The translations under genes were made by a program, and so were the position numbers. From assembly GCA_015680685.1 (NCBI GenBank), contig MNCI01005399.1:1-64000 (forward strand): 64,000 nucleotides of DNA. The letters run 5' to 3'. This stretch comes from Gnetum montanum. Its lineage: Eukaryota; Streptophyta; Gnetopsida; Gnetales; Gnetaceae. A model generated the notes under the pieces. That model saw only the letters and a program-made list of their open reading frames with translations, did not search any database and was not told the origin of the DNA. Of this stretch, positions 23,634 through 35,084 are shown piece by piece. Every line of letters starts with the position of its first letter. Position 1 is the first letter of the stretch.

Positions 23634-25561
23634 ATGTCTTTCAATCAATCAAATGTATTTCCCCTTAACCTCACAAATATGGTATCTAGTAAACATGTGG
23701 TTCATGTTTATGACTTGAAAGATCCCACAATCATAGAATGAAGGAAATTTCTTAGGCAAAGGGAAAAAACTGAAATTTCTTAGTTATTAATAAGAAATTT
23801 TATAACTTCCTCTATTCTAAGATGCAAGCTAGTCTATTGATACCATGCTTCAAATATAATGCTAAGCATCAATGCAAAATCATACACTAGGATGGAAAAG
23901 AATACATCCCATTTCCTTATTATCAAATTCCCCTCACTGACTTCTACATGAAAATTCTCATACAATTCATAGAGGTTGATGAGTTTAATAAGGGAATTAG
24001 TTCAAAGGATCATTGAGAGAAGGAAGAGGAGTTTGTGGCTGAATAAGAGCTATATATCTTCATTGGAAGTGTTTTCCAATCTCTGGCCCCCCCAAACAAC
24101 CACACCCAACTCCATGTTTCTTACCTCATTGATGAAACAAGTCCTTAGGACAAACTCTCCTCCTATCCATCCTACCATGTTTGGATCCACACCCATCATC
24201 ACCATGCACCAAATTCAACCCGTGTCTCAACCTAGCACCTTATTCTCATCAATGTCCTTCACCATACAACCTAACTTCATTCAACTAGCCATGGTGATGT
24301 CTACCTTACCATTTCCATTTGTCATACCAATGGGACTATCATTGGTTCCCTTTGTGCCTTATGTTCTATCACAAACAACTTTGTCCTTATTCAGCCCACA
24401 TATAACCACCATAATTCGACCTCTCCGTTCAATACCATAGCCTATCGTGAGATCCCAAGCCTTATAACTTCTTCCTCAACTATCAACAGAAGAATTGTAG
24501 CCCAGAGGAATGCCCAAGACTTGGATCAAGCCTTCCAAATGATCCAAGAGATTAATGAAGAGCTATGAAAACTTAAGGCTATCATAACCTAAATGGTCAA
24601 GGTTCTATATTTCTACCAAGAGAATCCTATAAATCCTATGATGCCTCGTATAACCTCACTTGTAGGCTTGCATATTTCAAACTTTACCAAATACAATGAT
24701 GAAGGGAATCCTAATGCACATCGAGTAACCTTCTGGTCTAAGTGCCTTTCTTTGCAATATTGGCCTAATATGATATTGCAAATTTTTCCCATGTCCCTCA
24801 AGGGTAAAGCTCTAGATTGGTATTGAACATTACCTAGAGGTTCCATCTCCTCCGTTAAGAACTTGATTAACTAATTTTTCAACCACTTTAGATACAACTT
24901 TCCAGATTTCACATTGGATAAATTGACGAAGGTGGAGTAGGGGCAACTAGAACTAATCAAAAGGTTCATTCAAATATGGAACTCAACACTTAATAAGATC
25001 CTAGGACCTATTTTTGAAATCCACCTCTTGATCATTTATAAGAGTGTAGTAAATGACTTTCTCAAGTTGAAGCTATACTACCTAGGGCCATGATCACTAA
25101 GCCAAGAATTCTCACAAACCAAGAACATTGAGGAGGTAGCTAAGGCAAGCAATGCAGTGAAAAAAGATACGAAAAAAGGAGAGAGGAGAAGATCAACACC
25201 ATGTAACACATCCATTGACTCATTGCAACCATCCACTTCCTATGCCCCAAATTAACCAAGACCAAAATTTGTGTGCAAGTATAGGTCTAAGTATGTAATG
25301 TTGCATTTAAAGCCCTCTAAGCTCTTATAATAATTTCTTAAAGATGGTCTTATACAACATATGTAAATTTTTCAAGAGGCTTGTAAGGGGTATGATCATC
25401 TTTGTGACGTAGCTACAGATCCAATGATAACTACCAAAGATGATCCTAAGTTATTGAGGTACCTCAGGCTACATAGGTATTGCCATTATCACCAAATGAC
25501 TATTCATGACACTAATTTTTACCTAGAATTAAAGGATGACCTTTAGAAGATAAAATCTTAG
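23634..25561 (+). pseudogene. A gag
   Basis: Starts at an ATG at 23634 (MSFNQSNVFPLNL) and continues, with stops, through a Pro/Ser/Thr-rich part (24080-24440). The core gag domain is at 24593-24900: LHISNFTKYNDEGNPNAH, YWPNMILQIFPMSLKGKAL, then NHFRYNF. Further on, IEEVAKASNA closes the domain as in B. A zinc knuckle lies at about 25476-25548 with CHYHQ, HDTNFY and LELKDDL; its last cysteine has become Tyr. The knuckle type (CxxHxxxxxHDTxxCxxLK) is that of Tat-like plant gypsy elements. The frame changes at least once between 24440 and 24593. Confidence 0.8.
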
Positions 25562-26183
25562 AGAGTTGGTAATAAATGAGCCCAACTCTCCAAGTCCTAA
25601 CAAAAAATTCAATACTATGGCCTTGTTCATAGAAACCAAATGGTCTAATCCTCCTAGGGAACTATTTGTCATCAGAGTACCACCATGATCTCAAAGCACA
25701 AAGTCTAGAAAGGAATTATTCATATGGGTACCACCTCCTCCAACCCCTAAGAATCCTTTCATTATATGTGTGCCCCATTTAGTGTCTTCAACATCACAAC
25801 ATGATCAACGAGTTGCTAATCCTTGAAATCCTAAGGAACCATTTGTTATCTAAGTTCCTCCACCTTAAATAAATAAGATCACAATGATACATAATCAAAG
25901 CCCATCTCTAATAGTCCTAAACTCAAAGGTTACCAAGAAACCATTTTCACATCAGTGGCAAAAGCAACTTCTAACCAAAAAAACAAATACGCCCACTAAA
26001 GGTAACCAACCGATACCTACATCAAGATCAACCACATCCATGGACAAGGGGCCCAAAGCACATCCATCAAAACCTAACCTACAAACTTTGAGAAGGATGG
26101 AGAAGGCTAGAACCACTAAGGATGAAACATCATAAGCTAAGAAAAAGAGTTTTCTTGTAATCATGGAACAAGCCAAATGATCC
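25562..26183 (+). other. A gag-protease linker
   Basis: Pro/Ser/Thr/Lys-rich remnant with repeated phrases such as PPxPKNPF and EPFVI. It resembles the Ser/Pro-rich linker of B at 32200-32590. No fold is recognisable. Confidence 0.5.
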
Positions 26184-26930
26184 CTTAAGCAAAAGAACAT
26201 GTTATCAAACTTATATGATTTGGTCATGACATCTCCTACTCATAGGGATGCACTAGCTCAAATATTAATTACTATCCCCAATAAGAGATACATGCTTGCC
26301 AATAGAGAATTAGTTTACTCTATCATTTTGAAATCTTTACTTAGGAAAAATGGGCATCAACCCATGCTTAACTTCCATGACAGTGAAGTGAAGATTGACT
26401 CTTGAAGTACAGAGGTGCTATCCATTCCTCTTCTCATTATTATACATGTTGAAAGATACAAAGTACATCATGTTCATGTAGATGATGGGGTAGCCATGAA
26501 TGTGGTACCATATTCTATTATTGACAAGCTGGGCCTAACCAAGAACATCCAAGTGACCACCACCTTAGTAGTCAAGTTATTTAATGGCTCTTGAGTAGTA
26601 GTGTGAGTTTTCATAACTCTAGATTTTGTAGCTAGTGAGAAATTCCCTCCATCTACTAACTTCCTAGTAGTTGAAGAGACACCTGGTTTCAACTTGATCC
26701 TAGGAAGACCATGGTTAACAAATATTCAGGCAGTTTCATCTCCTATACATTAGGAGATTCACTTGCCATATGAAGGTGGAGAAATTGTGATCTATGAGAA
26801 TAATGTTTCTTTGTCCTAATTTAACTATGTTAATATTGATCAAGGTTTGGAGGTATATTTTTACGAGGAAAAATCTAACACTCACACTGGGACCAACAAC
26901 AATGCAGGTAGTGTCAATTTTACAACATGA
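26184..26930 (+). pseudogene. A aspartic protease
   Basis: Contains HVDDGVAMNVVPYSIIDKLGL near 26473-26535, where the family has a D(S/G)G(S/A)..N..P signature, and FNLILGRPWL near 26690-26715 followed by SSPIH. That ILGRPW segment with a downstream Ser-His is typical of Tat-like gypsy proteases. An N-terminal helix-like stretch (LAQILITIPNKRYML) has a counterpart in B. Stops occur after KIDS and inside LFNGS. No RT follows. Confidence 0.75.
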
Positions 26931-27454
26931 GAAAATCAAAAAAAATTCCTACAACTTGCCATGCTAAACGATAGAAACAGTGATCATACGATCATGCCAA
27001 AAGGATTCCTTGACCTCTAAAATATTAAACAACTAGTTCATGGTAAATGTCTCATCCATTATTTTTCCAATTGATTATTTACCATTACAATATTATGTCA
27101 TGTTTCAATGTTGGCTCTAGTCTTATGTTCTCTTTGGAGAGCATCCCATGGTTACTAATCAAGTATGGACTATGGCCCACTAAGGCCTAAAATTGGCACT
27201 ATGGCATGCTAAGACCTAAAACTAGCAATGTTATGGCCTAATAGGGGCTAAATTGTTTAAAGAAATGGCCTTCTAGAGCCTAAAACAAGTGAGCATAACA
27301 AACTCTTATTTTTACCCTTATAATGACATTGTAGCCAATCCACTTAATAGCATCATATGCAAGTTTACTTATACATGTATGCATTGGTTTACAATTGTCA
27401 TTAGAACACATTTGATCTAATACTTTTAATTTATGGACTTATTACATATATGTT
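26931..27454 (+). other. A internal noncoding region with a degenerate ~33-bp array
   Basis: At 27140-27310 units like ATGGCCCACTAAGGCCTAAAA recur about every 30-35 bases. Related units occur at 38636-38720 in A and 33180-33300 in B. No coding sequence is seen. Confidence 0.6.
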
Positions 27455-27600
27455 TATATGAAATATTTAAAACATAAAAATCTAAAACTAACCAAAGCAG
27501 TAGCCACACTATGTGATAATGATCAAAGAATAGCAAAATGTCCATATGTCTATGGCCATAGTTGCACAATGCAACATACAACCACATGAACAATACATGA
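27455..27600 (-). repeat. Dispersed repeat, inverted copy of 18640-18810
   Basis: On the minus strand it reads GTGCAACTATGGCCATAGAC then ATGGACATTTT and CACATAGTGTGGCTAC. The region after H has GTGCAACTATGGCCATAGG, ATGGACATTAT and CACATAGTGTAACCATGG in the same order. Confidence 0.7.
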
Positions 27601-27954
27601 TCTTTATGACCTCTATAGTCAAATGAACATAACCATAATAATAGTGAATAAGAACATAATAGGATGTAATTGATCCTATAGTGGCCAAAGTTAAGCCACA
27701 GGGAACAAGGAAAGGTCATCATATACATCATAGCCAACCATTGTTATAGCTTAGGGTCTATACAGGGCACTTTTTGTGCATATTATAATGTTGCAATGTG
27801 AACACTTCATACAATTTAATACTCCTTTAAACTATACACCTTATAGCACATCAAAACACAATGGCTATTTTCTTGTTTGTAGATCCAAAAATTCCTAGTG
27901 ATTTGATACACAGGAACTCTTTCTAACAGTTTCTACTACATAATATTTCTCTTA

Positions 27955-28473
27955 GCTTCTTCCTACCAAAACTCTTGATTTTGTATTAACACATGCCAAT
28001 AATACTATTATGAAAGTTCCTTGTATTCCCTAAAAGTCTTCATGATTGTTTTACTCATAAAATTTTAGTAACTATTATTACAATTCAAGCAAAGTAGAAT
28101 CAAGGTTCTTCTTAAGATTCCAAGCAATGAATCCAGATATTGTGTAGTATAGAATTTTAGTTTTAAAGTAGAAAATACGAACTCATGTATAACTAAAAAG
28201 AATAAATTTCTTCATGAAATTTCAACTCATACATAGAAGTTATTTCATTACAACAACACATTTAGTAATGTGGATTTTAATGTGGAAATGCAACCGATAA
28301 ATGTAAAAGTGATTATTCTAGTTCTCTCTCATGAAGATGATGCTAAAATAGTGGATTTAGTGAAGAGGAACAATAATGACACATAGTCATTACTAAAGGA
28401 AAATGTAGGTATCCATCCAACTTACCAAAATTACCATAATAATGCAAAGTTCTAGTATATTAAAGATAGTTAT
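27955..28473 (+). pseudogene. Coding-like block inside A, 5' part, split by B
   Basis: From about 28085 the frame reads FKQSRIKVLLKIPSNESRYC, then KVENTNSCITKKNKFLHEIS, FSNVDFNVEMQPINVKV, VLSHEDDAKIVDLVKRNNND and ENVGIHPTYQNYHNNAK. Upstream, in another frame, LDFVLTHANNTIMKVPCIP also looks coding. The four in-frame stops are all TAG, each replaceable by CAG (Gln) through one C-to-T change. The last codon (TAT, ending at 28473) is followed by B. After B, and after collapsing the GTTAT duplication, the same frame continues at 36714. The protein is Asn/Ser/Lys-rich and hydrophilic and is not gag, protease, RT or integrase as far as I can see. I do not recognise it. Confidence 0.6.
28469..28473. 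repeat. B target-site duplication, left (GTTAT)
   Basis: Identical to 36709-36713 on the other side of B. Confidence 0.93.
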
Positions 28474-30058
28474 TGAAACACCACTAATTTCAGCCTAGCA
28501 CTTTGAAATGAAAATGAATCAAGCCCTTTTGAGGTTTTGGGAGGCAAAATTTGGCTAAGGCATTGAGCTTAGACCTAGCCTGCCAAAGGCATTTTTCTCA
28601 CCCTCAGCATGAACAAATACAAGTAGCTTCAAAATCAATTCAAAAGGTGGAGGTCAATTGTTTGAAGTTCAACATTCCAGCGTTCAGTGTCCAGTGTCAA
28701 GATTCCAGCATTCAGCGTTCAGCGTTCAACATTTAGTGGCAAGTTTCTATAGGTCACACTGTGGTCATGCTCCAACGTGAGCCCAGTGTGACCTACCCAA
28801 AAGTGGTCAAAATAAGGCACTTTTAGGCTCAATTTGTCAATCATAATCAGGGTAATCACCACACTTCAAGAAACAGGCTTCAGAAATTCAAATATTAGTA
28901 TGAAATGTGTCATTCTCCTTACTCACGCTGATGGTCATGCTGAGGACACACTATAGCATGAGTGTAGTGTGACCACTATTCATCAGCATAAACACTATTC
29001 ATTAGCGTGAACACTATTCATCAACGTAAAAACTATTCATCAACATGAACATTATTCATGCCCAGATAAAAGCAATCCAAATGCACACTAAGGACACACC
29101 AAGACCAAATCAACTCATGCTGGGAGCCCTGGTGGAATAGAAATATCTCAAATAGCCACAAAACTACTCAAATCAACATCCTATAGTAGTCGATTCAAGG
29201 ACCAAGAAGTTTCAAGCGAGCTGGAGTCGATCCCTCTTGATTTTCTTTGTAAATCTTCATTTGTGGGCTTATCAGGCCCTCATGGTCCAAATTATATGTG
29301 CTTCCTTGGGCTTGAGTAACCCACAAGTTGTAACATGTAATGTACCTAGTCAAAAACGTAGCATGCCTACACACAACCAACTCACACACAGCTGTCTATC
29401 AAACACGTGTCACATGATCCTATTTCCTCTCATCTCTCAGCTATCGATTTCATCCATGGATTCCGTGTTCGAGCCTAGCCAAACCATTTAAATATCCTAT
29501 CAATTCACTTAAATGGGGTCAGAAATTTTGAAGAAAGAGAAACTTTGAACCTTGGATGCTCAAGCACATGAGACTCCTAGCATCCAAGCATCCACAAACA
29601 CATCACCACATCACTCTGGGGCTTAGTGCTTGACTTGCTATCACACACGCAACTATGCTTTGATCAGTGCACACTGTTGTTAAAAAATACAATACAATTT
29701 CATTATTACCTTCCATTTATATTTTTTACTCTATTTATGCTTTTTTTACAATATATCTCTATTTATGCTTTGTTTACAATTCAGTATTTTTACACTTTAC
29801 GCTTTGTTTACATTTCCTGTCACTATTTGCATTATGTTTACATTCTGTTTACACCATTTACGATAACCCCAGCACTAGCCATAGCTTAAGCTCAGGGAAG
29901 TCCTTGGTTGATTTATGTGCAAACCATCCAAGGCACTCTACCTTTTTTCTCTTTTCTAGCTTGCCCTCAAGGAAAGCCAGGGTCAGCTGTGCCTGCCCAA
30001 TGATCTTTTGGTGTCTTTTTTTCCTTCCAACATTACACCAACGACTTAGGTCAGTACA
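28474..30058 (+). repeat. B 5' LTR
   Basis: Begins TGAAACACCACTAATTTCAG, ends GGTCAGTACA. Aligns throughout with 35085-36708. It includes a 19-bp array (ACTATTCATCARCRTGAAC-like) with units at 28975, 28994, 29013, 29032 and 29051. Its TATA box has decayed (TTTAAATA at 29487) compared with the 3' copy. Confidence 0.93.
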
Positions 30059-30064
30059 GTAAAA

Positions 30065-30082
30065 TGGCACTAGAAGGAGGGC
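30065..30082 (+). other. B primer-binding site, tRNA-Asn type
   Basis: TGGCACTAGAAGGAGGGC, six bases after the 5' LTR, identical to the F site at 12246-12263. It complements the 3' end of plant tRNA-Asn as I recall it, with one difference. Confidence 0.78.
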
Positions 30083-30159
30083 TTAACATTTTTACCATTT
30101 AATCAAAACCCTAATCACACTACCTATTCAAACATTGTGCAAACCAAGTGTTGAAACTC

Positions 30160-30310
30160 ATGCTCACGCTATAGTACTCATGCTACTACAGTACTCACAT
30201 TGCATGCTGCTTCAGTACTTATGTTGCATGCTACTATAGCAGTCATGCTGCTACAGTACTCATGTTGCATGTTGCTATAGTACTGCTACAGTAATGCTAC
30301 AGTGTTTTTC
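30160..30310. repeat. CTACAGTACTCATG repeat in B leader
   Basis: Irregular tandem copies of a unit like GCTGCTACAGTACTCATGTT between primer site and gag. ACAGTA or ATAGTA words recur about eight times in 150 bases. Confidence 0.75.
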
Positions 30311-30454
30311 AACAAAAACACACAAAACATATCTATTTCAAAGCCAAATTCACTGTAATTACTGCCTAACTTCAAACCATTCTAAGTACAGACTGCCACC
30401 AATATGGATCACCTTGTCTAATACATACAATACACACAACATAATGATTCTAAG

Positions 30455-32590
30455 ATGACTTCCTCTTACCTGAGATCGCCATCCAAGTACGAGTACGAGT
30501 TCGTGGTCCTACCTGAACTTGATAGCCCTTGGGACCTTACTTCCTCACAACAATCACAGCACTTGGAGCACATGCCCAAGGCATTCACTTCACAGTCTAC
30601 ACAGAATGGGGCCCAGCCCCAAACAATCCAAAAACCTTGTACATACGACGGGGCACAACCCCAAACAACACAAGTACCTTATTCCTATGCTAGGACCATG
30701 CCCCAACCTCCCCAACCTCAATGCAACATTTATGTAGGTGTCACAGGTGCCATGCCTATTTCACTAGTGCCTCAGGAACCTACTCATCATCCATCTAGGA
30801 TGACATTAAGCTATCCATGGTCTAGTACAGCCTTAAACTATCAACACATGTTTGATGTGACGTTAAACTACCAACAACCATCTGCCATGACATCAAACTT
30901 GCAAAGCCCACAACTGGTGATCTAACCCTTCAATGCGAGTCCAGTCAACATAACTGACTGGTGAATCTATGAGTTGGAAACAAGTGTCCCAACTCATCTA
31001 GACTTTGATGGATGAAATCAACTAGTTTAAGGCTACCTCCTTAGACACACCCAACGTGGTGGACTTTTACCATGATGATCTGATCTGTCTTGCGGTCCCA
31101 CCCCTTACACTACTCACGGGCAGTTCATTGCCACATCTAAAAAAATACAATGGTCACAGTTACCCCAATGCACATATCATCACATTCTGCATAGAATCCA
31201 TCATGTTGGATTCCTGGCCAGACGCCATTCTACGCCTCTTTCCCCTGTCACTCACTGGCAAAAATTTAGACCGGTACCGTGCCCTACCTCAAGCTTCCAT
31301 CACATCCCTTGAGGATCTCATACACCAGTTTGTGACACACTTCAGATACAACATCAAACCTAAAGTAACAATTGACAAGCTCCTCTACGTCAGACAAGGA
31401 CCCCTAGAGCCCATACTACCCTTCATCCAGTGATGGAGTTCCATATCCAATGAAATGCATGAGCCGATCACGGAGACACATCTCTTGGCAATCTTCAAGG
31501 ATGCAGTCAATGACTTCATCAAGTTCAAACTACTCTACTAGGCCCCAAAGTCTCTTACCCAGGCCTTTGACCAAGAAAAGGGCATTGAAGAAGTAGCAAG
31601 AGCAAGTAATGACCCATCCTACTTGGCCTACAAGAGCCAATAGAAAAAACAACAACATGCACAACAAAAAATGAAACAACCGCAACCAACAAAAACAACA
31701 CAAATAGCACAAGATACACAAGCAACATCAAATGCAACAATCACAACAATCACCATGCCAACACATGAAACCAATAGGCCCATGGCCTCAACACCCCAAG
31801 CTGCCAGCTCTAGCTTTGGCACCACCACACAAGCTGCTCCTAGACATGAGCGCACCGATAGCAAACACATACCCTTGCTAGGAAAGCATTTCCAATTGCT
31901 ATAAGAGCTTCTCAACGCTGGTATGATCCAATGCAAACGCATGTCAGATGATGCCTACATATGCAACCAGAAACACTATGAATTGGCAAGTCATCCCACT
32001 ATAACATACACCGCATGTGACCCACAACATTTTGACTTAAGTGCATACTGCCACTACAACCAAATTCTTGGACATGACACAGACACTTGTAGAACTTTGC
32101 AAAATGATTTACAAAGAATGGAAAAGAAAGGATTGCTCAACGCAGTGCAACCTAGCAATCTCATACCTTCAAAAACTTCCCAAAACAAGAGACCCTTCAT
32201 CATAAGGGCAATATCTAACAACCCATCCGGTAAGACGTTAAACTACCAGCCACCATCCATTGCAACGTTAAACACACAAGTTGCTCTGGCGACATCCTCA
32301 CCAAGTCCAAGTTCTAGCAACTTGGCGACATACAAGCAATGGCAACCGAAGTCACCAACGCTTAAACCACAAACCAGCCCTAGCTCTACCCCTAGGGCAA
32401 CTAAACAGAAACCCTTATGCATTGCCCCTCCACAAGAGCTCTACATTACGGCTCACATAATAGAGGAGGCTCCCACCACAACAAACATAAACAACAACCT
32501 CGCAGACATACTATCTCATACACACAATAAATTAACACATAAGAATATAACAACTGCCTTGCTTGACTTTTTCTTAACATCATCAAAGCA
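30455..32590 (+). pseudogene. B gag
   Basis: N-terminal part 30455-30922 (MTSSYLRSPSKYEYEF, Pro/Gln-rich, repeats of NYQ and GAQPQT). After one frameshift a single frame runs from about 30980. Core domain 31130-31440: LPHLKKYNGHSYPNAH, SWPDAILRLFPLSLTGKNL, HFRYNIKPKVTIDKLL. IEEVARASNDP follows, then a Gln/Thr-rich linker (31671-31904). A complete zinc knuckle lies near 32049-32100 (YCHYNQILGHDTDTC; Cys, Asn in place of His, His, Cys) with LQNDLQRMEKKGLL after it. A Ser/Pro-rich spacer fills 32200-32590. Only about four in-frame stops remain (31431, 31540, 31641, 31902), so this is the best-preserved coding region of the window. It matches A gag domain by domain. Confidence 0.85.
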
Positions 32591-33177
32591 TCACCAAGCA
32601 CTAGCACATGTGCTCACCTCCATCACTGCTACAAAAAACATGTCTCCAACTGAAGACACCATTCGCGGAGACATTACATCCCCAATACCACAAGATACGA
32701 CTCTAACCTTCCACAACAATGATGTCAAGATCGACCCCAAATTAGGGAATGTCACACATGCACAGTTGAACATTAGTGTAAGCATCAAAAAATACATAGT
32801 ATGTAGAATACACATCGATGATTGCATGGTAGAAAACATTGTGGCACACTCCATCGTCAAATGACTAGGCCTAATGCACAACATTCAACCAACCAAAATC
32901 GAGTCTCTAAACTCCTCTGATGGAGCACGCATAGCCATTAAAGGCACAATCCACATCTCCTTCATGATAAGAGACTAGCACCCCACGTTTGTAAACTTTA
33001 CAGTCGTCAACAAAATGCCAGACTACAACATGATCCTAGGATGCCCTTGGCTAGCTAGGTCATGCATAGTGTCATCTCCCATCCACCAAAAATTCCACCT
33101 CCTCCACAAAGGGAGGGATACCATCATATGTGGCGACAATGCCCCATCCACCCAACAGTCCTTCACAACCTCTATCT
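32591..33177 (+). pseudogene. B aspartic protease
   Basis: Same frame as gag. HIDDCMVENIVAHSIVK near 32812-32862 stands at the catalytic site (family D-S/G-G; here Asp-Asp-Cys), followed after a TGA by LGLMHNIQPTKIESL. YNMILGCPWLARSC near 33030 and SSPIHQKFH correspond to the ILGRPW...S..HQ end of Tat-like proteases; Arg has become Cys. It ends at a TAA near 33177. Nothing resembling RT follows. Confidence 0.78.
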
Positions 33178-33870
33178 AAAATGATGTTAAACTATCCCAT
33201 GTCCAAAATGACGTTAAACTAACAAGGGCCCAAAAAGGCCTTAAACTAGCTTATGGCCCGAAACAACCTAAAACTATCACTTTTTTCATTGCTTTCCTTT
33301 CATTCATCCATTTTAACTCTATTTACAATAGGTGTTGCTTGATGTTGTTTTCTTTCTAGTTGATTTTGGTAGGATCTTGCAGGCCCACAGCATGACCATG
33401 CATGCAGCATCACACCTTACACAAGCAAGGTGAGCACAGATAGTCCGCTATGACTATAAACTGGCACAACTAGTCTTGGCATTATGACTTAAAATTGATA
33501 CCACAGATCAGTCCTAGCATCATGACTTAAAACTAATACCACAAAGTAGTCCTATCATCATGACCTAAAATTAATACCATAGAGAAGTCTTGGCATCATG
33601 ACTTAAAATCAATACCACAAATTGTCCTGGAGTTATGATGATAAACTAACACCATAGAGCTCCATCCAATATGACACTAAACTGCCACATCTGTCTGCCA
33701 TGACATAAAACTAGCACCTAGAGTTCACTAAGATGATAAACTAGTTTGCCTATTCATAGTTCGCTACAACTATAAACTAGCAATGCACCATCTGCTATGA
33801 TGCTAAACTGGTGCTGTCCAAGGGGTTACGACTTGAAACTAACCTACAATAGTCTGCTAAGACTATAAAC
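33178..33870 (+). repeat. Degenerate TTAAACTAGC array in B
   Basis: About 700 bases with units such as CATCATGACTTAAAACTAAT. Clear ~38-base units lie between 33476 and 33640, looser ones outside. Words of the type AAACTARCA recur more than fifteen times. Related units occur in A at 27140-27310 and 38636-38720. Confidence 0.75.
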
Positions 33871-35071
33871 CGATGACATCATCAACGACTAGGAAAAAAC
33901 CTTGAAAAAATATGTTGCTGCAATTGGCTATACATGTTATTCAAAGACTTGCTGCATGATTTGTCTCATGGATCCTAATGAAGTTGATGGTGTTCATGAT
34001 TCTGTCTTCTTTTGAATTGCACATGGTGACTCCATCTCCTTCTTTAAAGTGCTTAGCTAACTATTTCATTTGTGGTTTTCTTTTCTTCTTAGAGTTCTGT
34101 TTGCAGGATGACACTCCAAAGGCGTTCGTACATAGATGCACTTAATCATGACGACAAGGTATCACATTCTTTCTGACGCACGTAACTAAGTTAATCAATA
34201 TATTCATAAGTACATTCCCAACTCTTGACACATCTCCTATTTCCCCATCATGTTCCAATTATCCTATTCAATTAACAGCCCTGGATACATTCCACTCAGT
34301 TTATATCTCTTGATACACTATTGCATACTATGACTCTTTAAGCAGTTGCAATGCTAAACACAATATACGATGCATGACAAAAAATGCAAGTGCTCAAACA
34401 TGAGCATGGCACAAAAAGCAAGCTCTTTCAAAAAGCCCACAAAAAAATAAAAGAAAAGGAAAAGACAAAAGGAAACAAGAAAAAAAAACAAAGGAAAAGA
34501 AGAAATAGACAAAAAGAAAAAGAACAAAACGGTCAAAGAGAAAAATACACAGAAAAGATCTTCATGACCCTGTTGACGTCATAAATCATAGACTATTGGC
34601 TATTCTCATACAAGCCTCAAGAAAGAAGGCAATTATCTTGAAAAAAAAAGTTACACTTGTGTCTCAAAGATACCATGTTGCACATCATCACATGGCTTTA
34701 GCTATTTACAAAGGGCCCCGTAAACACTCTCTAAGAGTCCCGTTTCTCTAAAGAACACACCTCCTATGTTTTGGCTCTGAGTTTGCTGAACACTGGCTAT
34801 GGACAAGGACCAAAGATATAGCTCATTCACGTAAGATCATTCCCCTCTCACGATCCCAGGAGCAATTATCATCCTTGACCAACTCCTCATTTCCCCTGGT
34901 TGCAACCAATCCCTTGCATCTTTAACCACATTCCCTCGACCCCACGTACTTTTGAACACGGTGCGATGATGCCCAGTCATGGGCCGATGGATAATGCTTG
35001 GTACTTGTTTATTCATGGTGTTTTGCACTTCTTTGTCAATGCCTATTGGGTAGATTCCTCTACACATCAAC
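33871..35071 (+). other. B 3' noncoding region
   Basis: Contains a CTTAGAGTTCTGTTTGCAGGATG segment (34092 on) shared with A at 38818. It also has an A/G-rich purine tract at 34420-34560 whose open frame codes only for Lys/Glu repeats and is not taken as a gene. Confidence 0.6.
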
Positions 35072-35080
35072 AAAGAGGGG
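35072..35080 (+). other. B polypurine tract
   Basis: AAAGAGGGG, four bases before the 3' LTR. The A element has AAAAAGGAG at the equivalent place (39701). Confidence 0.78.
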
Positions 35081-35084
35081 CCGA

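Noticed and set aside
27426-27737. 103-codon open frame on the minus strand
   Set aside because: Composition is low-complexity (Tyr, Leu, Trp, His) and the stretch overlaps a dispersed repeat; no domain.
29195-29491. Paired sense and antisense frames repeated at 35847-36122
   Set aside because: Positions are equivalent in the two B LTRs; shadows of LTR sequence.
30160-30310. CRISPR-like repeat pattern
   Set aside because: Units are directly tandem, without unique spacers, and lie in a plant retroelement leader.
34384-34584. 66-codon Lys/Glu-rich frame
   Set aside because: Product of the purine-rich tract, not a gene.
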